Shown in pieces: positions 11,175-21,678 of a stretch of DNA of 64,000 nt. The position numbers and the translations under genes were made by a program. Under the pieces are notes generated by a model. It was not told the origin of the DNA. It was given only the letters and a program-made list of their open reading frames with translations, and searched no databases. The first letter of the stretch is position 1, and every line of letters starts with the position of its first letter. The stretch is from Gentiana macrophylla (taxonomy: Eukaryota > Streptophyta > Magnoliopsida > Gentianales > Gentianaceae), in NCBI GenBank assembly GCA_026214975.1, contig CM047815.1, positions 76,227,299-76,291,298 of the forward strand, in the 5' to 3' direction.

Positions 11175-11697
11175 TTGTGTTTTGCAGAACTTTTCCGGTG
11201 ACGATCGGCTATCGAAACGGATTCCGATCGTGATGAAATTTTGACAGATTGTTCGTTTCATCTTCTCCTACAATCTGAACGGTGGAAATTTTGTTTGGAC
11301 GGTTCAATTTCGTCTAATCGTCCCACGACCGAACTGAATTCGGCCGGCAATTTTTCTGTTTTGCGCACATTTTCCGTGACGATCGATCGGATATCGAAAC
11401 GGATTCCGATCGTGATGAAAATTTGACAGATTGTTCGTTTCACCTTCTCCTACAATCGGAACGGTGGAAATTTTTTTGGACGGTTCAATTTCGCATAATC
11501 GTCCCACGACTGAACTGAATTCGCTGGGTATTTTTCTGTTTCAGCAGAGTTTTTCCGACAACGATCGGACATCGAAACGGACTCCGATCGTGACAAAATT
11601 TGGAGGAATAATTCTTATATTTACGTTTTACAATCTGAACGGTGGAATTTTATTTTGGACGGTTCAATTTCCCTGAATCGTCCCGCGACCAGACTGG
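11175..11697 (+). repeat. Three ~180-bp tandem repeats in the Copia-1 leader
   Basis: The landmark gatcgg..atcgaaacgg occurs at about 11203, 11385 and 11563 (spacing 182 and 178 bp). Each unit contains a ctccgatcgtga-like block, gaacggtgga, tttggacggttcaattt and cgtccc.cgac. They lie between the primer site and the first coding frame. The third unit is the most diverged. Confidence 0.9.
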
Positions 11698-11724
11698 TGT
11701 TATTTTTGTGACACGACGGCAATT

Positions 11725-13073
11725 ATGGCAGTGACCGACGGTGGAGATGGACGGGGAAGAGGAGAAAGCTATAGCCCCTCACACCCGTCGGTGACCAGAA
11801 TTGTACCGAGTAGTTCAGTGGGCTCGACTCAGCCCACCACTTCGGCTCAGACAAGCAATTTAGACCAATCCGGGTTGGTCAATATTACACCAGACCAATG
11901 GCAGGGAATCTTGGACCTATTAAGCCTTCCAAAACAACATGATCGCTTGACAGGTAGCTCTGCATGGATTATTGACACAGGAGCAACTCACCACGTGATG
12001 TGAGATTTTGAGTGGCTTGTTGATCCTCGTGAAATTGTTCAATGTCCCATTGGCTTGCCGGACGGGACTTCGTCTTTTGCAACCCATACCGGAACTATTA
12101 TCTTGTCGTGAAATTTACGGCTTATGAATGTTTTATATGTACCGAAATTAACTTGTAACTTGCTTTCGCCTCTCAATTCTTGGATGAACATCGTTGTGTT
12201 ATGCGAGATCAACGCTTTCGTTTATGTGTTATGCAGACCGAGTGACGAGGACACCGATTGGATTGGGTGAGCGTGTGGATGGACTTTTTCTGTTCTTGGG
12301 AGTTCCAGAGGTTCGGGTTCTAGCAGTTGATGGTGGACAGACTGAGGATTTGTGGCACCGGCGTTTGGGACACCCATCAGAAAAGGTACTTCGGCATGTG
12401 CCTAATATTTCTATTTCCCAACCTTTAAATAAAGATGGATGTGATATTTGTTTTCGGGCAAAACAGCACCGTGAACCTTTTCCCCTTAGTGAAAATAAAG
12501 CTAGTCGTATTCTTGAGTTGATACATTGCGATTTATGGGGTCCCTATAGTGTTCCTCGACATGTGGTGCTACTTATTTTTTAACTATTGTGGATGACTAC
12601 TCTCTACTGCTTGGATTTATTTATTGTTAAATAAAATGGAGGTTGAAACCATTTTTCTGGATTTTGTCGCTTTGATTTCTCGTCAGTTTGAGGTTACGAT
12701 TAAACGAGTTCGTAGTGACAATGGGACGGAGTTTAGGCCTTTGCTTCCTTATTTTCGTAAAGAAGGTATAATTTTTGAAACTTCATGTGTTGGTACTCCG
12801 CAGCAGAATGGAAGAGTAGAACGTAAGCATCAACACATCCTAAATGTTGCACGAGCCCTTAGGTTTGATGGTCATTTACCCCTTAAGTTCTGGGCTGCCC
12901 ATATAATTAACCGAACCCTGTCAAGTATTTTGAACTACAAAACACCTTATGAGACTTTATTTCACAAGAACCGGATTTATCGATGCTTAGAATTTTGGGG
13001 TGTTTGTGTTATGCCCACGACCATCGTCCCTCACATAAATTTGCCAGCCGTAGTCGTAAGTGTGTGTTCTTAG
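11725..13073 (+). pseudogene. Copia-1 protease and integrase remnant, gag core missing
   Basis: The frame opens with MAVTDGGDGRGRG and within about 85 codons reaches WIIDTGATHHVM, the aspartic protease site. Normally several hundred gag residues with a UBN2 fold and a CCHC knuckle lie in between; here only a Ser/Thr-rich linker and ITPDQWQGILDLL remain. A TGA follows at 12001. The GAG-pre-integrase zinc finger is recognisable (LWHRRLGHPS .. CDICFRAKQ), then HCDLWGPY with the first integrase Asp. Frameshifts lie near 12560 and 12605. From 12624 the core continues with RSDNGTEF (second Asp) and TPQQNGRVERKHQHI (Glu). A further frameshift near 12978 moves on to the next reading frame. Confidence 0.9.
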
Positions 13074-15131
13074 GGTATCCTTTTGGGAAGAAGGGATGGA
13101 CCCCATCGACCTTGATTCGGAGGAAATTTTTGTATCCCGAGATGTCAAATTTTATGAGCATGTTTTTCCGTTTTCACCGCACCGAGGGTAGTGTGCCTTC
13201 CGTTCTCCCATATCCCATGTTTGATAATGTTGATATAGACGATTCCGGGTTCGAACTCCCTCCTGCTTCTTCCGGGGCTCCACCCTTGCCAGATCCTCCG
13301 GTTGAGGGGGGGACGACAGTGACGGATGTAATAAATGACGTTCCGGGCAGTGATGCCGCACCTTCGCCACAACCACGACATCCAGGCAATGGTGTGGAGG
13401 AATTAGGCAAAGGTCGACGACAGAAAATCCCGAACTCACGGTTTCAAGACTACGTGACTCATACTTTGATCGAGCAGAAAAGTCCCCATCCACGCTCTTC
13501 CTCTCCGTCAGCGCCCTCAGGTACTCCGTATCCTCTTATGCATTTTATTAGTTATGATCGGTTTTCTGATAAGCACCGCAAGTGTCTTGCAGCCATTACA
13601 GTTGGGAATCCTCCGAAGTCCTTTAAGGAGGCAGTTAAACATGAGGGTTGGCGTCGGGCCATGGCAGAAGAAATTCAGGCTTTGGAAAACCAGGGTACGT
13701 GGGAGTTACACCCTCTTCCTCCCGGGAAGAAGGCATTGGGAAGTAAATGGGTGTATACTGAGAAATATGATGAGCATGGAGTTTTGCAGTGGTTGAAAGC
13801 ACGATTGGTGGCGTTTGGGCATCATCAAGAGGAAGGTATTGATTATACCGAGACGTTCGCCCCTGTGGCGAAGATGGTTACTGTTCGCACATTCCTCAGT
13901 GTTGCGGCAGTTAAACAGTGGGAGATTCACCAGATGGATGTCCACAACGCGTTTTTGCATGGTGATTTACAGGAGGAAATCTATATGAAAATACCTCCCG
14001 GTTTTGAGAAGAAGGATCCGAACTTGGTGTGCAAGATGCGTAAATCATTGTATGGATTGAAACAGGCACCGAGATGTTGGTTTGCAAAGCTTGCTTCCGC
14101 TTTGCGTGAGTATGGTTTCCGTCAATCATATTCGGATTACTCATTGTTTACCTTACATCGGGGTGGTATTCAGCTCAGTGTTCTTGTGTATGTCGATGAT
14201 ATGATCATAGCTGGTAATGATAAAGTTGCAATGATGATTTTTAAGGAATATTTGGGGAAGTGTTTTAAGATGAAGGACCTTGGGGTTCTGAAATATTTTA
14301 TTGGGATCGAGGTGGCACGGAACAAGAAGGGGATTTTCTTGAATCAGAGGAAGTATGCCCTTGACATTATTCATGAAACCGGTTTACTAGGGAGCAAGCC
14401 GGCTGATTTCCCGATAGAGCAGAATCACAAGTTGGCTCTTGCTTCTGGCACACTGTTGAGTGATCCAGGGCCTTATCGTCGGTTGATTGGACGTCTTATA
14501 TATCTTGGAGTTACCCGACCCGATCTGGCATATTCTCTTCATGTGTTGTCTCAATTTATGCAGGCACCTCGAGTTGATCATTGGGAGGCGACCTTGCGCT
14601 GGTTCGTTATTTGAAGAAACATCCCGGACAAGGTATCTTGCTACGGTCCGACGCTTCTCTTACTCGAGGTTGGTGTGATTCGATTGGGCGAGTTGCCTCT
14701 TACCCGACGTTCATTGAGTGGTTGGTTTGTTTTTCTTGGTCTTTCGCCTATATCCTGGAAATCCAAGAAACAAACCACGGTTTCTCGTCCTCGGCCGCGC
14801 GAATATCGATCTATGGCGGAGATTACATGTGAATTGAAGTGGTTGAAACGATTCTCGGTGAGCTCGGGTCCGCCACCCCGGGATACGATTATTTTGTGAT
14901 AGCCAATCGGCACTTCATATTGCGCAGAATCCGGTGTTTCACGAACGCACGGCGAATATCGAGGCGCATCGTCACTTTGTGCGTGATGCTATCACGGATG
15001 GCTTGATTCTTCCTCTCAGTATGTTCCTACGAAGCATCAATTGGCGGATATCTTTACGGCGTTGGGTGGGTCGGCAATTCGAGTATTTGTTACGCAAGTT
15101 GGGCGTTCGAGATCTTCACGCTCCCACTTGA
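12983..15131 (+). pseudogene. Copia-1 reverse transcriptase and RNase H remnant
   Basis: A 543-codon frame covers the end of integrase (CVFLGYPFGKKGW) and the whole copia RT (RVT_2): GSKWVYTEKYDEHG, QMDVHNAFLHGDL with the first Asp, [13 protein letters not shown], and YVDDMIIAG with the catalytic Asp pair intact. It ends at 14614 after HWEATLR through a frameshift. RNase H continues in other frames: VRYLKKHPGQGILL, SLSGWFVFLGLSPISWKSKK, EYRSMAEITCELKWLK, HIAQNPVFHERTANIEAHRHF and QLADIF-like sequence. It ends LLRKLGVRDLHAPT with a stop at 15129-15131, just before the polypurine tract. The RT still looks catalytically intact; the frame as a whole does not. Confidence 0.92.
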
Positions 15132-15138
15132 GGGGGGG
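15132..15138 (+). promoter_or_regulatory. Copia-1 polypurine tract
   Basis: A run of seven G directly before the 3' LTR, expected as plus-strand primer. Confidence 0.8.
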
Positions 15139-15309
15139 TATTACGATATGGAAAATATTATGTGTTATGGAAAATATTGATATTAGTATATTAAATTAGT
15201 AAGAGTAGTTTGGATATTTGGTTTAGAGGTAGAAGCCCTAAAGGTGGCTATAAATATTGTACTATGTTATTGATATGAGAGACAGAAATACATTGATCAA
15301 AACTTTTCA
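15139..15309 (+). repeat. Copia-1 3' LTR
   Basis: 171 bp; by eye two substitutions relative to the 5' LTR (aaggg/aagag and gtgatt/gttatt). Confidence 0.92.
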
Positions 15310-15317
15310 CTTTTAGA

Positions 15318-15545
15318 TTTATCACATAATATAATCATTCTATATTATCAATGCAACATTTATTGCACATTTCTCTATCTTACCCCTAATTTATTATGAA
15401 TCCAACCATTTGTCATTACTTAACAACTATTGCATTAATGATAATCAATGAGTATTTTAGACATTTACCTTTAAATTTATGACATTCAATAATTTCTTTA
15501 ATCAGTGTACGATGACTTATATTTTGAGACGAAGGTAATAATATA
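15318..15545. repeat. Stowaway-like MITE fragment
   Basis: It shares its right half with 17395-17548 (gcattaatgataatcaatg, tattttagacattta, tatattttgagacgaaggtaata). The left inverted repeat is weak or lost, so this is a partial copy. Confidence 0.5.
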
Positions 15546-15850
15546 TTAAAAGTATTTAATACAAAAAAATCACTCATAAATTAAGAGCACACATAGCCAG
15601 GTGGAAGGCTATTAATCATCCACATCTTATGTGTGACTTGTTTTTTTGGTTAGTGTGTAACATCTCGTTTTCGAATGACAAGTTCTTATCTGGAAATAGT
15701 GTGTTCGGAACATTACTTTTAGAAAAAATCATAAAACCTACGTAAGTCTGGTGTAAGTAACAAAATGCGTGGAATAAAAGAGACTACTGAGACTTGGAAA
15801 ACGGACTCTTTGGAACCGACACCGCTAACGCCAATGAGAGCACAACCCGT
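15546..15850. other. Non-coding stretch
   Basis: No gene or clear repeat recognised. Confidence 0.45.
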
Positions 15851-15858
15851 GGCTGCGG

Positions 15859-16182
15859 CAGGGCCGTCCTTGGGGCAGGTCAACAAGGCATTGGCCTAGC
15901 CCCCCGGCAAACTTGTAATTTTAGGGTCCCCGTTTTCATGTAATAGAAGTGTAATTTAGGTCAATTTATGTTTTTTACTAAAGCTAAAAAACCGGTAAGA
16001 CCCAAATTTATAGCCGAATTCAGTGAAGAAAGTCTAATTAAATTTCGTTACATTTATAACGCTCATCAACACAGTATACCTAAAAAATAGTTGTGATCGA
16101 GATTCTGTATTATTTTTTGAACAGGGTAGAAGGCCTTAATTTATTTTTGGCCTAGGACCTCTGATTACACAGAGACGGTCTG
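15859..16182. mobile_element. Non-autonomous hAT-like element (324 bp)
   Basis: Flanked by a perfect 8-bp duplication ggctgcgg (15851-15858 and 16183-16190). It starts cagggccgtcctt and ends agagacggtctg, whose reverse complement is cagaccgtctct. This is a short imperfect inverted repeat of the CAGGGCCG type common in plant hAT elements. The interior has no transposase frame. Confidence 0.85.
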
Positions 16183-16190
16183 GGCTGCGG

Positions 16191-16578
16191 CTTGACTGAG
16201 TAAAGAAAAGCATAGCAAATCCAGAATCACACTCATGTAATCTCAGCAAAAAAAAGTTCTTCAAACCGTTGCTAAGATCCTCAAAATACAGAAGAAGTAC
16301 AATATAGGGAAAACTAAAACATATGTCTTGGCACGCATACCTTATTAATTCGAAAGAAGACAATTAATAACTAAACATCAAATGAACACAAATATCCGAC
16401 CTAAGCTCGCTCCTCATAAACATCAACATGATCAACATATTCTTGCGTATGTCCTCAATTAAAAAGAATGAGTAAGCACTACTACTTAGATGTTTATTAA
16501 GGAATAGAAGATCAAAAAAATTCATGCTTGCCGAAAGGCGAGAGGTAAAAGATGGAATTCATACGATACATTAAGAAT
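16191..16578. other. Non-coding stretch
   Basis: No supported feature. A short minus-strand frame here has no recognisable domain. Confidence 0.45.
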
Positions 16579-16741
16579 AATGATACGGGCGCAACGGTTG
16601 TGTCATAACGAGCGACACAACGGTGATATACACCGTTGATCATGTTAGATTTACATCTAATCAATTTAGACACATTATTATCAACGGTATAGATCACCGT
16701 TGTGTCACTCGTTATGTCACAACCGTTGTGTTTGTATTATT
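16579..16741. mobile_element. MITE with long inverted repeats
   Basis: The two halves are inverted copies: gcaacggttgtgtcataacg and gcgacacaacggtgat on the left match cgttatgtcacaaccgttgtg and atcaccgttgtgtcac on the right. About 65 bp pair on each side around a short AT-rich spacer. Ends are aataatga..tgtattatta. Confidence 0.78.
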
Positions 16742-16923
16742 ACTCGAATAAAAAACAGTCATAAAAAGTACCTTTCATAATAATTTTTTATGCTCATGAA
16801 GGATGATATTTTCAGTACTTATTCATCTTCATGTTACTTAACACTTTTTACATTTACAAGACAATATTTACACATATAAAACATTAATACGGAACATAAT
16901 CTATATGCAACTCTCTTGGGTCG

Positions 16924-17076
16924 GGGTAATTCTTTGGCGGGGACTCCTTACGGTGAGTATCCCGCTAGATTTGTGCCATGTGTGCAAGAGGACAAAACAA
17001 CGCTCACATGTCGCACACGTGGCGCACATCTAGCGGGGTACTCACCGTAGGGAGTCCCCACCTAAGTATTTTCCCA
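16924..17076. mobile_element. MITE with long inverted repeats
   Basis: Left ggcggggactcc, acggtgagta, cccgctagat pairs with right atctagcggg, tactcaccgt, ggagtccccacc. A 7-bp direct repeat tgggtcg flanks it (16917-16923 and 17077-17083). The arms pair over more than 40 bp, so a transcript would fold into a hairpin. Confidence 0.78.
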
Positions 17077-17266
17077 TGGGTCGACGCACATATAATGATA
17101 TAATCATGATGGCTTAATCGAGTATTCAAAGGTACAACGTCATGATGAAAACCGACCATCAAATCTTGGTGCAACAACATTTCAAAAACAAAAAATTCTT
17201 GGTGCAACAAGTGTCATACCCTTTAAGGTATTCGTAACAGTACAACGATCTCGTTTCTTATCTAAT

Positions 17267-17548
17267 ACTATCTCCGATCTAAAATATAAGTCATCCTCTA
17301 GCTTTTCTACTTTGGTGTCATAATATAAGTCATTCACAATACCAAGAGAGTATTAATGAACATTTTTCCTTATCTTACCCATAATTTAATTATATCAATC
17401 CAAACATTTTTATTTACTCAACAATTGTTGCATTTATGTTAGTCAATTGGTGTATTAGACATTTTATCCATACATTAATTACATTTAACTATTTTCTTAA
17501 TCAATGTGAAAATTCTAGAATGACGTATATTTTAGACCGGAGGTAGTA
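17267..17548. mobile_element. Stowaway-like MITE (~282 bp)
   Basis: It starts tactatctccgatctaaaat and ends atattttagaccggaggtagta, near-perfect inverted repeats. An internal second copy of the left motif, tcataatataagtcattc, occurs near 17318. Related copies lie at 15318-15545 and 27972-28231. Confidence 0.75.
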
Positions 17549-18016
17549 CAATAATGCATGTTGATACAAATATTGAGATTAGGTTTGTGAATATTGATAT
17601 ATAACATTAATGAGCTATATTCATTAACGCTAGTCATAAATAAAATCCATGAATTAAGTAAATTTCAGCTATATAAATCATTTGAATAACGGAAATAAAA
17701 AAACATACACTTCATTATTTGCATACATACAAAACCAACATTGTAAAAAAAGGACACGTGACACTTGAAAATTCACTTCATGTTTCGTTTTAATTGTAAT
17801 GTTGCTTTAAACGAAGAAAAATGAAACTGTTATATCTAGTGGACCATTGCTAATTCTTTGAGTATCACAACGACTCAATATTGTCTTAAGCACAAAGTTT
17901 CTATAATCGCCCTTTTCTCGTTTGGTACGCGTATATTTTACTTTGATTGATATTTTTATCGGTATGATAATCCGATATAGTGACCAGGTACAAAGTGTGT
18001 AGTTTATGTCACCACT
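17549..18016. other. Non-coding AT-rich stretch
   Basis: No gene or clear repeat recognised. Confidence 0.45.
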
Positions 18017-18025
18017 AACATAACG

Positions 18026-18190
18026 AGAGATTTTATGGTGCAACGGTTGTAGGAATGTTATACCAAGTGGCATGCATTAGATCATCTCATTTTTACTCTC
18101 TTTCACATAATACACTTTTATCGTGTGTAAGAGGTTAGAAATGAGTTGTTGTAATGTATGCCACTTGATAAAACCTTTCTACAACGGCTG
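18026..18190. mobile_element. Left part of a Mutator-like MITE split by Gypsy-1
   Basis: Starts agagattttatggtgcaacgg, the same terminal repeat as the MITE at 2409-2590 in opposite orientation, and runs to ttctacaacggctg. The missing end (ttgtattttaaaatttcac) lies beyond Gypsy-1 at about 27945-27965. The motif aacata occurs just outside both ends, so the outer duplication is only partly preserved. Confidence 0.85.
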
Positions 18191-18710
18191 TGATGATATA
18201 TAGGCCCACTGGGTCGGATTATTTGTAATTGGGCCGGGCCCAGTATAAAGTTACACGATAAAGATAAACGGGCCAGCAGGGCATAACGCAAGGCAGGAAT
18301 GCACCATGCGCTGACCAGGTTAATCTTCTGGACAGAATAGCAAGAGGAGCAGGACTCCACCGTGTGCTGTGCAGACTATCTCTGGACAGAATGATCGGCT
18401 GAGCATAACGAAGACCGAGTCAGCAACGGCTCAACTGCTTGCAGACGTGGATAGATCCCACATCCAGTAACGTCCGAAGATAACCGATAATAACTTCCCA
18501 CTACGTAAGGGAAGAGAATCGATGATCTACAGCTATAAAAGGCATCCTGAACTACGATGGGGACTTGATTCCGATTCTATATATGAATTGGATACGTAGG
18601 CAACTCTCTCAATGAGTTCAGTCCAAATTTATACACTAATCTCATTGTTCTTGTATTATTTTCCTAACTCGAATCATCCATTTACCCGATTACAGATTTG
18701 AACTACATCA
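18191..18710 (+). repeat. Gypsy-1 5' LTR
   Basis: 520 bp, tgatgatatatagg to actacatca. TATA-like ctataaaa at 18533-18540. A tttggcgctagaaggaggg stretch follows it, the expected place of the primer site; I could not assign the tRNA. Confidence 0.93.
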
Positions 18711-18764
18711 TTTGGCGCTAGAAGGAGGGTCGATTTTAGTTAGTGAGTTGTTATTACAGAAAAA

Positions 18765-20472
18765 ATGGCAAAAAATCAGGGTAATTCGAAGAAGCAACAA
18801 ACACAACCAGAAAAGGAAAATCAGGCCAGGGGGGAAAAGAGCCCAGAAAGAAATGATCAAGAAACCGGAAAGAATATTCTGGAAGAAGGACAAACCAGCA
18901 CTCCAAATGCAGTCAAACAAATGTTGGTGGAAAACCTTGTAAATCTCAAAGCTGAGGAGATAAAAGCCATATTTGAGGAAGTCTTAAAAGCCAGAAACCA
19001 GGATAATGATGTCTCTGAAACACCTACTCATCTTCATACCGCTAAGAGAGAGAAACATGAAGCAGAATCTAGCATAAGGGTGGTGGTTACTCACCCAGGT
19101 GGTGATAACGCCAGAGCAGAGTTAGATGCTATCCTCAAGCCTAAGCAAGATGAGTTTAGGCTGGTGTCTCCTTTCACTGAAGACATCGACGCTTTTCCCT
19201 GTCCTCCAGGATTTAAGATCCCAAAGATTCAATCATATAATGGAACTAAAGATCCATATGATCATATGCATCAGTACATCCAGCATATGAGTTTGTATAA
19301 CGCTCCAGAAAAGATGAAATGCAGGGCATTTGCAAATCTTCTAACAGGAAATGCAAGAGATTGGTTCAACAAGTTGAGCCCCAGATCCATACCAGATTTC
19401 CCCACCCTGACCAGGAAATTCATGCATGCATTTATCGCAACAAGACCTTTCCAGAGAAACCGGACATATTTGTTGACCATTAGGCAAAAAGTGACGAAAC
19501 AAGATGTGCAGCTTTATCAAAAGATTCAATGGAGAATCATCCTCGATAGCAGACCTGGATGATAAATTCTTAGTGGCATCCTTCGTAGCAGGTCTTAGAG
19601 AAGGGCGGTTACATGCCAAGCTGAGCAGCAAGAATCCAAGTACGATGAAAGAATGTCTGGAAATTGCATACAGACATTTTCAGGGAGAAGAGGCTAACAG
19701 AGCCAAAAGAGAGGAATCCCACAGGGATTTCAAAAAAGGAAAAACTGAAGATAGGTCTGACAAGAAAAGAAAATCAGTTTGGGACAGGGTAACCGCTCCC
19801 ATCTCTGATAGATTAGGGAAGAAATGTGCTTTGCAGGACAAAGACCTCATCCCTCTAAACCGATCTCGCGATCAAGTTCTGGCGATCATGGAAAAGAAAG
19901 GAATTGCCAAGACACCCTCTCCTTTGAGGGGTCCAAGAGAGAAGATAGACCATACCAGATGGTGCAAGTATCATAACGACATTGGACATGACTCTGAGCA
20001 GTACAGGGACCTGATCAGAGATATAGATGCAGCGGCTATGGAAGGAAAGATCGATGGATGTATCGATCGAACGCAGGGAGATAATCCCAGAGGAAGGAGA
20101 GAATTTAAAAAATTCCACAATAATAACGACAGGTACAATCAAAGGAGACACAGAGATCCGTCTCCTGATGCTGATGGGCATAGAGAAAATGCCCCGATCA
20201 ACACAGTGAACACGATTGTTGGAGGACCAGGAGGAGTTAATAAGGCTGCCCAGCAGGAAAAAAGCGGCAGCACAGAAAAGGACGGAGAAGCCAAGAAACA
20301 GGAGGTGATGGGAACCGTTCAATACGGCCCAAGAGATGCACTACCAGCCATCGTGAGCAACGAAGGACTGGTAATAGAAGCCGGTATACAGAAAAACCTG
20401 GTCAGAAGAATCTGCGTAGACACGAGCAAACAAAGAAAAACGTGTTGTATTACAAAGGCGCTCCAGCCATGA
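18765..20472 (+). pseudogene. Gypsy-1 gag and start of protease
   Basis: Capsid/nucleocapsid precursor of a Ty3/gypsy element. The first frame (18765-19562) has a charged, Lys/Gln-rich N-terminus, then the retrotransposon gag domain: FKIPKIQSYNGTKDPYDH, KCRAFANLLTGNARDWFNKL and FPTLTRKFMHAFIA. A frameshift near 19505 shifts it to the second frame (19504-20472), which continues IKRFNGESSSIADLDDKFLV and VASFVAGLREGRL. Then comes a basic region and CKYHNDIGHDSEQYRDL, a degenerate zinc-knuckle-like motif in which the last Cys is Tyr. Near its end RRICVDTSKQRK marks the aspartic protease site: the usual DTG reads DTS and a frameshift follows. Confidence 0.9.
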
Positions 20473-21650
20473 AGTTAACAGACTCGGAGTTGACTCCTGT
20501 GTCAACTCCTCTTTTTGGATTTATAGGACCTCCAATCCATCCTGCGGGTATGTTAAAATTATTAACGACTTTCGGAAAAGGACCACAGAGCAGGACTCTG
20601 ATGGTCAATTATGTGGTAGTAAAAGCTTCGTCGGCATACAATGTGATTTTAGGAAGACCGGCGTTGATCGATCTCAGGGCAGTGGTTTCACCGGCACACA
20701 ACAGTATGAAATTTCCAACATTTAAAGGAGAAGCTACTGTTAAAGGGGACGTGGATGCTACAAAGAATTGCTACACAACAACAATCACTGGAAAAATGAA
20801 AGTGCAGCAAGTGACGATGGAAGATCTCGTTCCAAAGGAAGAAAAAAGTTGGCAATCTAATGACCCCATAGAGTCAGTAATGTTGGACGAAATTGATCCT
20901 GAATCCGCAGTCAGTGTAGGATCATGGATACCGGCTGAGCAGAAGCACATTCTGATCAAGATCCTAAAAGAATATAAAGATGTGTTTGCATGGAAAGCAA
21001 ATGACATGCCTGGACTGCCAACAGAGCTGGCTGTTCACAAGCTTAACATTGACCCAACCAAGAAACCAGTGAAGCAAAAGAAAAGATCGTTCGCACTTAA
21101 AAGGATACAGTCATCCCAAAGCAGAAGTGGAGAAGTCATTGCGCAGGCCAACATGATTAGAGAAGTTATCTATCCAGAGTGGCTAGCAAATCCAGTGCTA
21201 GTCAAGAAGCCAGATGGCAGTTGGAGAATGTGTGTGGACTTCACATATCTGAATAAATCTTGTCCTAAAGATAGTTACGCTTCCCCTAGAATTGACATGC
21301 TAGTAGATTCTACAGTTGGTTATGAAATCTTTACTTTCTTAGATGCTTATAAGGGATATCATCAGATTATGATGGACCCTGTAGACGCTGTAAAAACTGC
21401 TTTCATTACTGAATTTGGTTCCTACTATTATATGTCTATGCCTTTCGGATTAAAGAATGCAGGTGCAACCTACCAAAGGGCAATCAATACCATTTTCAAC
21501 CAACAAATTGGCAAATCCATGGAAGTATATGTGGACGACTTGTTGATCAAGAGCAGGACTCTTGACCAATATTTGAATGATGTAGCAGAAGTTTGTCAAG
21601 TGTTAAGACAAACAAAGATGAAGTTGAACCCTAAAAAAATGCACTTTTGA
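20442..21650 (+). pseudogene. Gypsy-1 protease remainder and reverse transcriptase
   Basis: It continues the protease in a new frame (LYYKGAPAMKL .. YNVILGRPAL, a typical flap and C-terminal block). After a linker it enters the RT: IREVIYPEWLANPVLVKKPD, WRMCVDFTYLNKSCPKDSYA, FLDAYKGYHQI with the first Asp, FGLKNAGATYQR and MEVYVDDLLIKS with an intact YVDD. The frame stops at 21650 after LNPKKMHF and a 1-base shift leads on to GKFLGYMIS in the next frame. The RT catalytic residues are intact; loss of function comes from the frameshifts and the damaged protease. Confidence 0.92.
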
Positions 21651-21678
21651 AGTAAGATCAGGCAAATTCCTGGGTTAT

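Larger units (their letters stand above)
10947..15309 (+). mobile_element. Copia-1: complete but decayed Ty1/copia element
   Basis: Two 171-bp LTRs (10947-11117 and 15139-15309) flank a primer site, a repeat-bearing leader, protease, integrase, RT and RNase H in copia order, and a G-run polypurine tract. By eye the LTRs differ at two positions, so the insertion is young, yet the coding part has several frameshifts and stops and no recognisable gag core. The element was therefore probably broken before or at insertion and moved by proteins of a relative. No matching target duplication: the flanks are tagac and ctttt. Confidence 0.92.

Noticed and set aside
11241..11676. Several similar short frames on both strands in the Copia-1 leader
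   Set aside because: They repeat because the DNA repeats (~180-bp units); no start context or domain.
10942..15314. A target site duplication for Copia-1
   Set aside because: The flanking 5-mers tagac and ctttt do not match, so I do not claim one.
19855..20322. 155-codon minus-strand frame opposite Gypsy-1 gag
   Set aside because: Shadow of the gag frame on the other strand; hydrophobic by complement, no domain.
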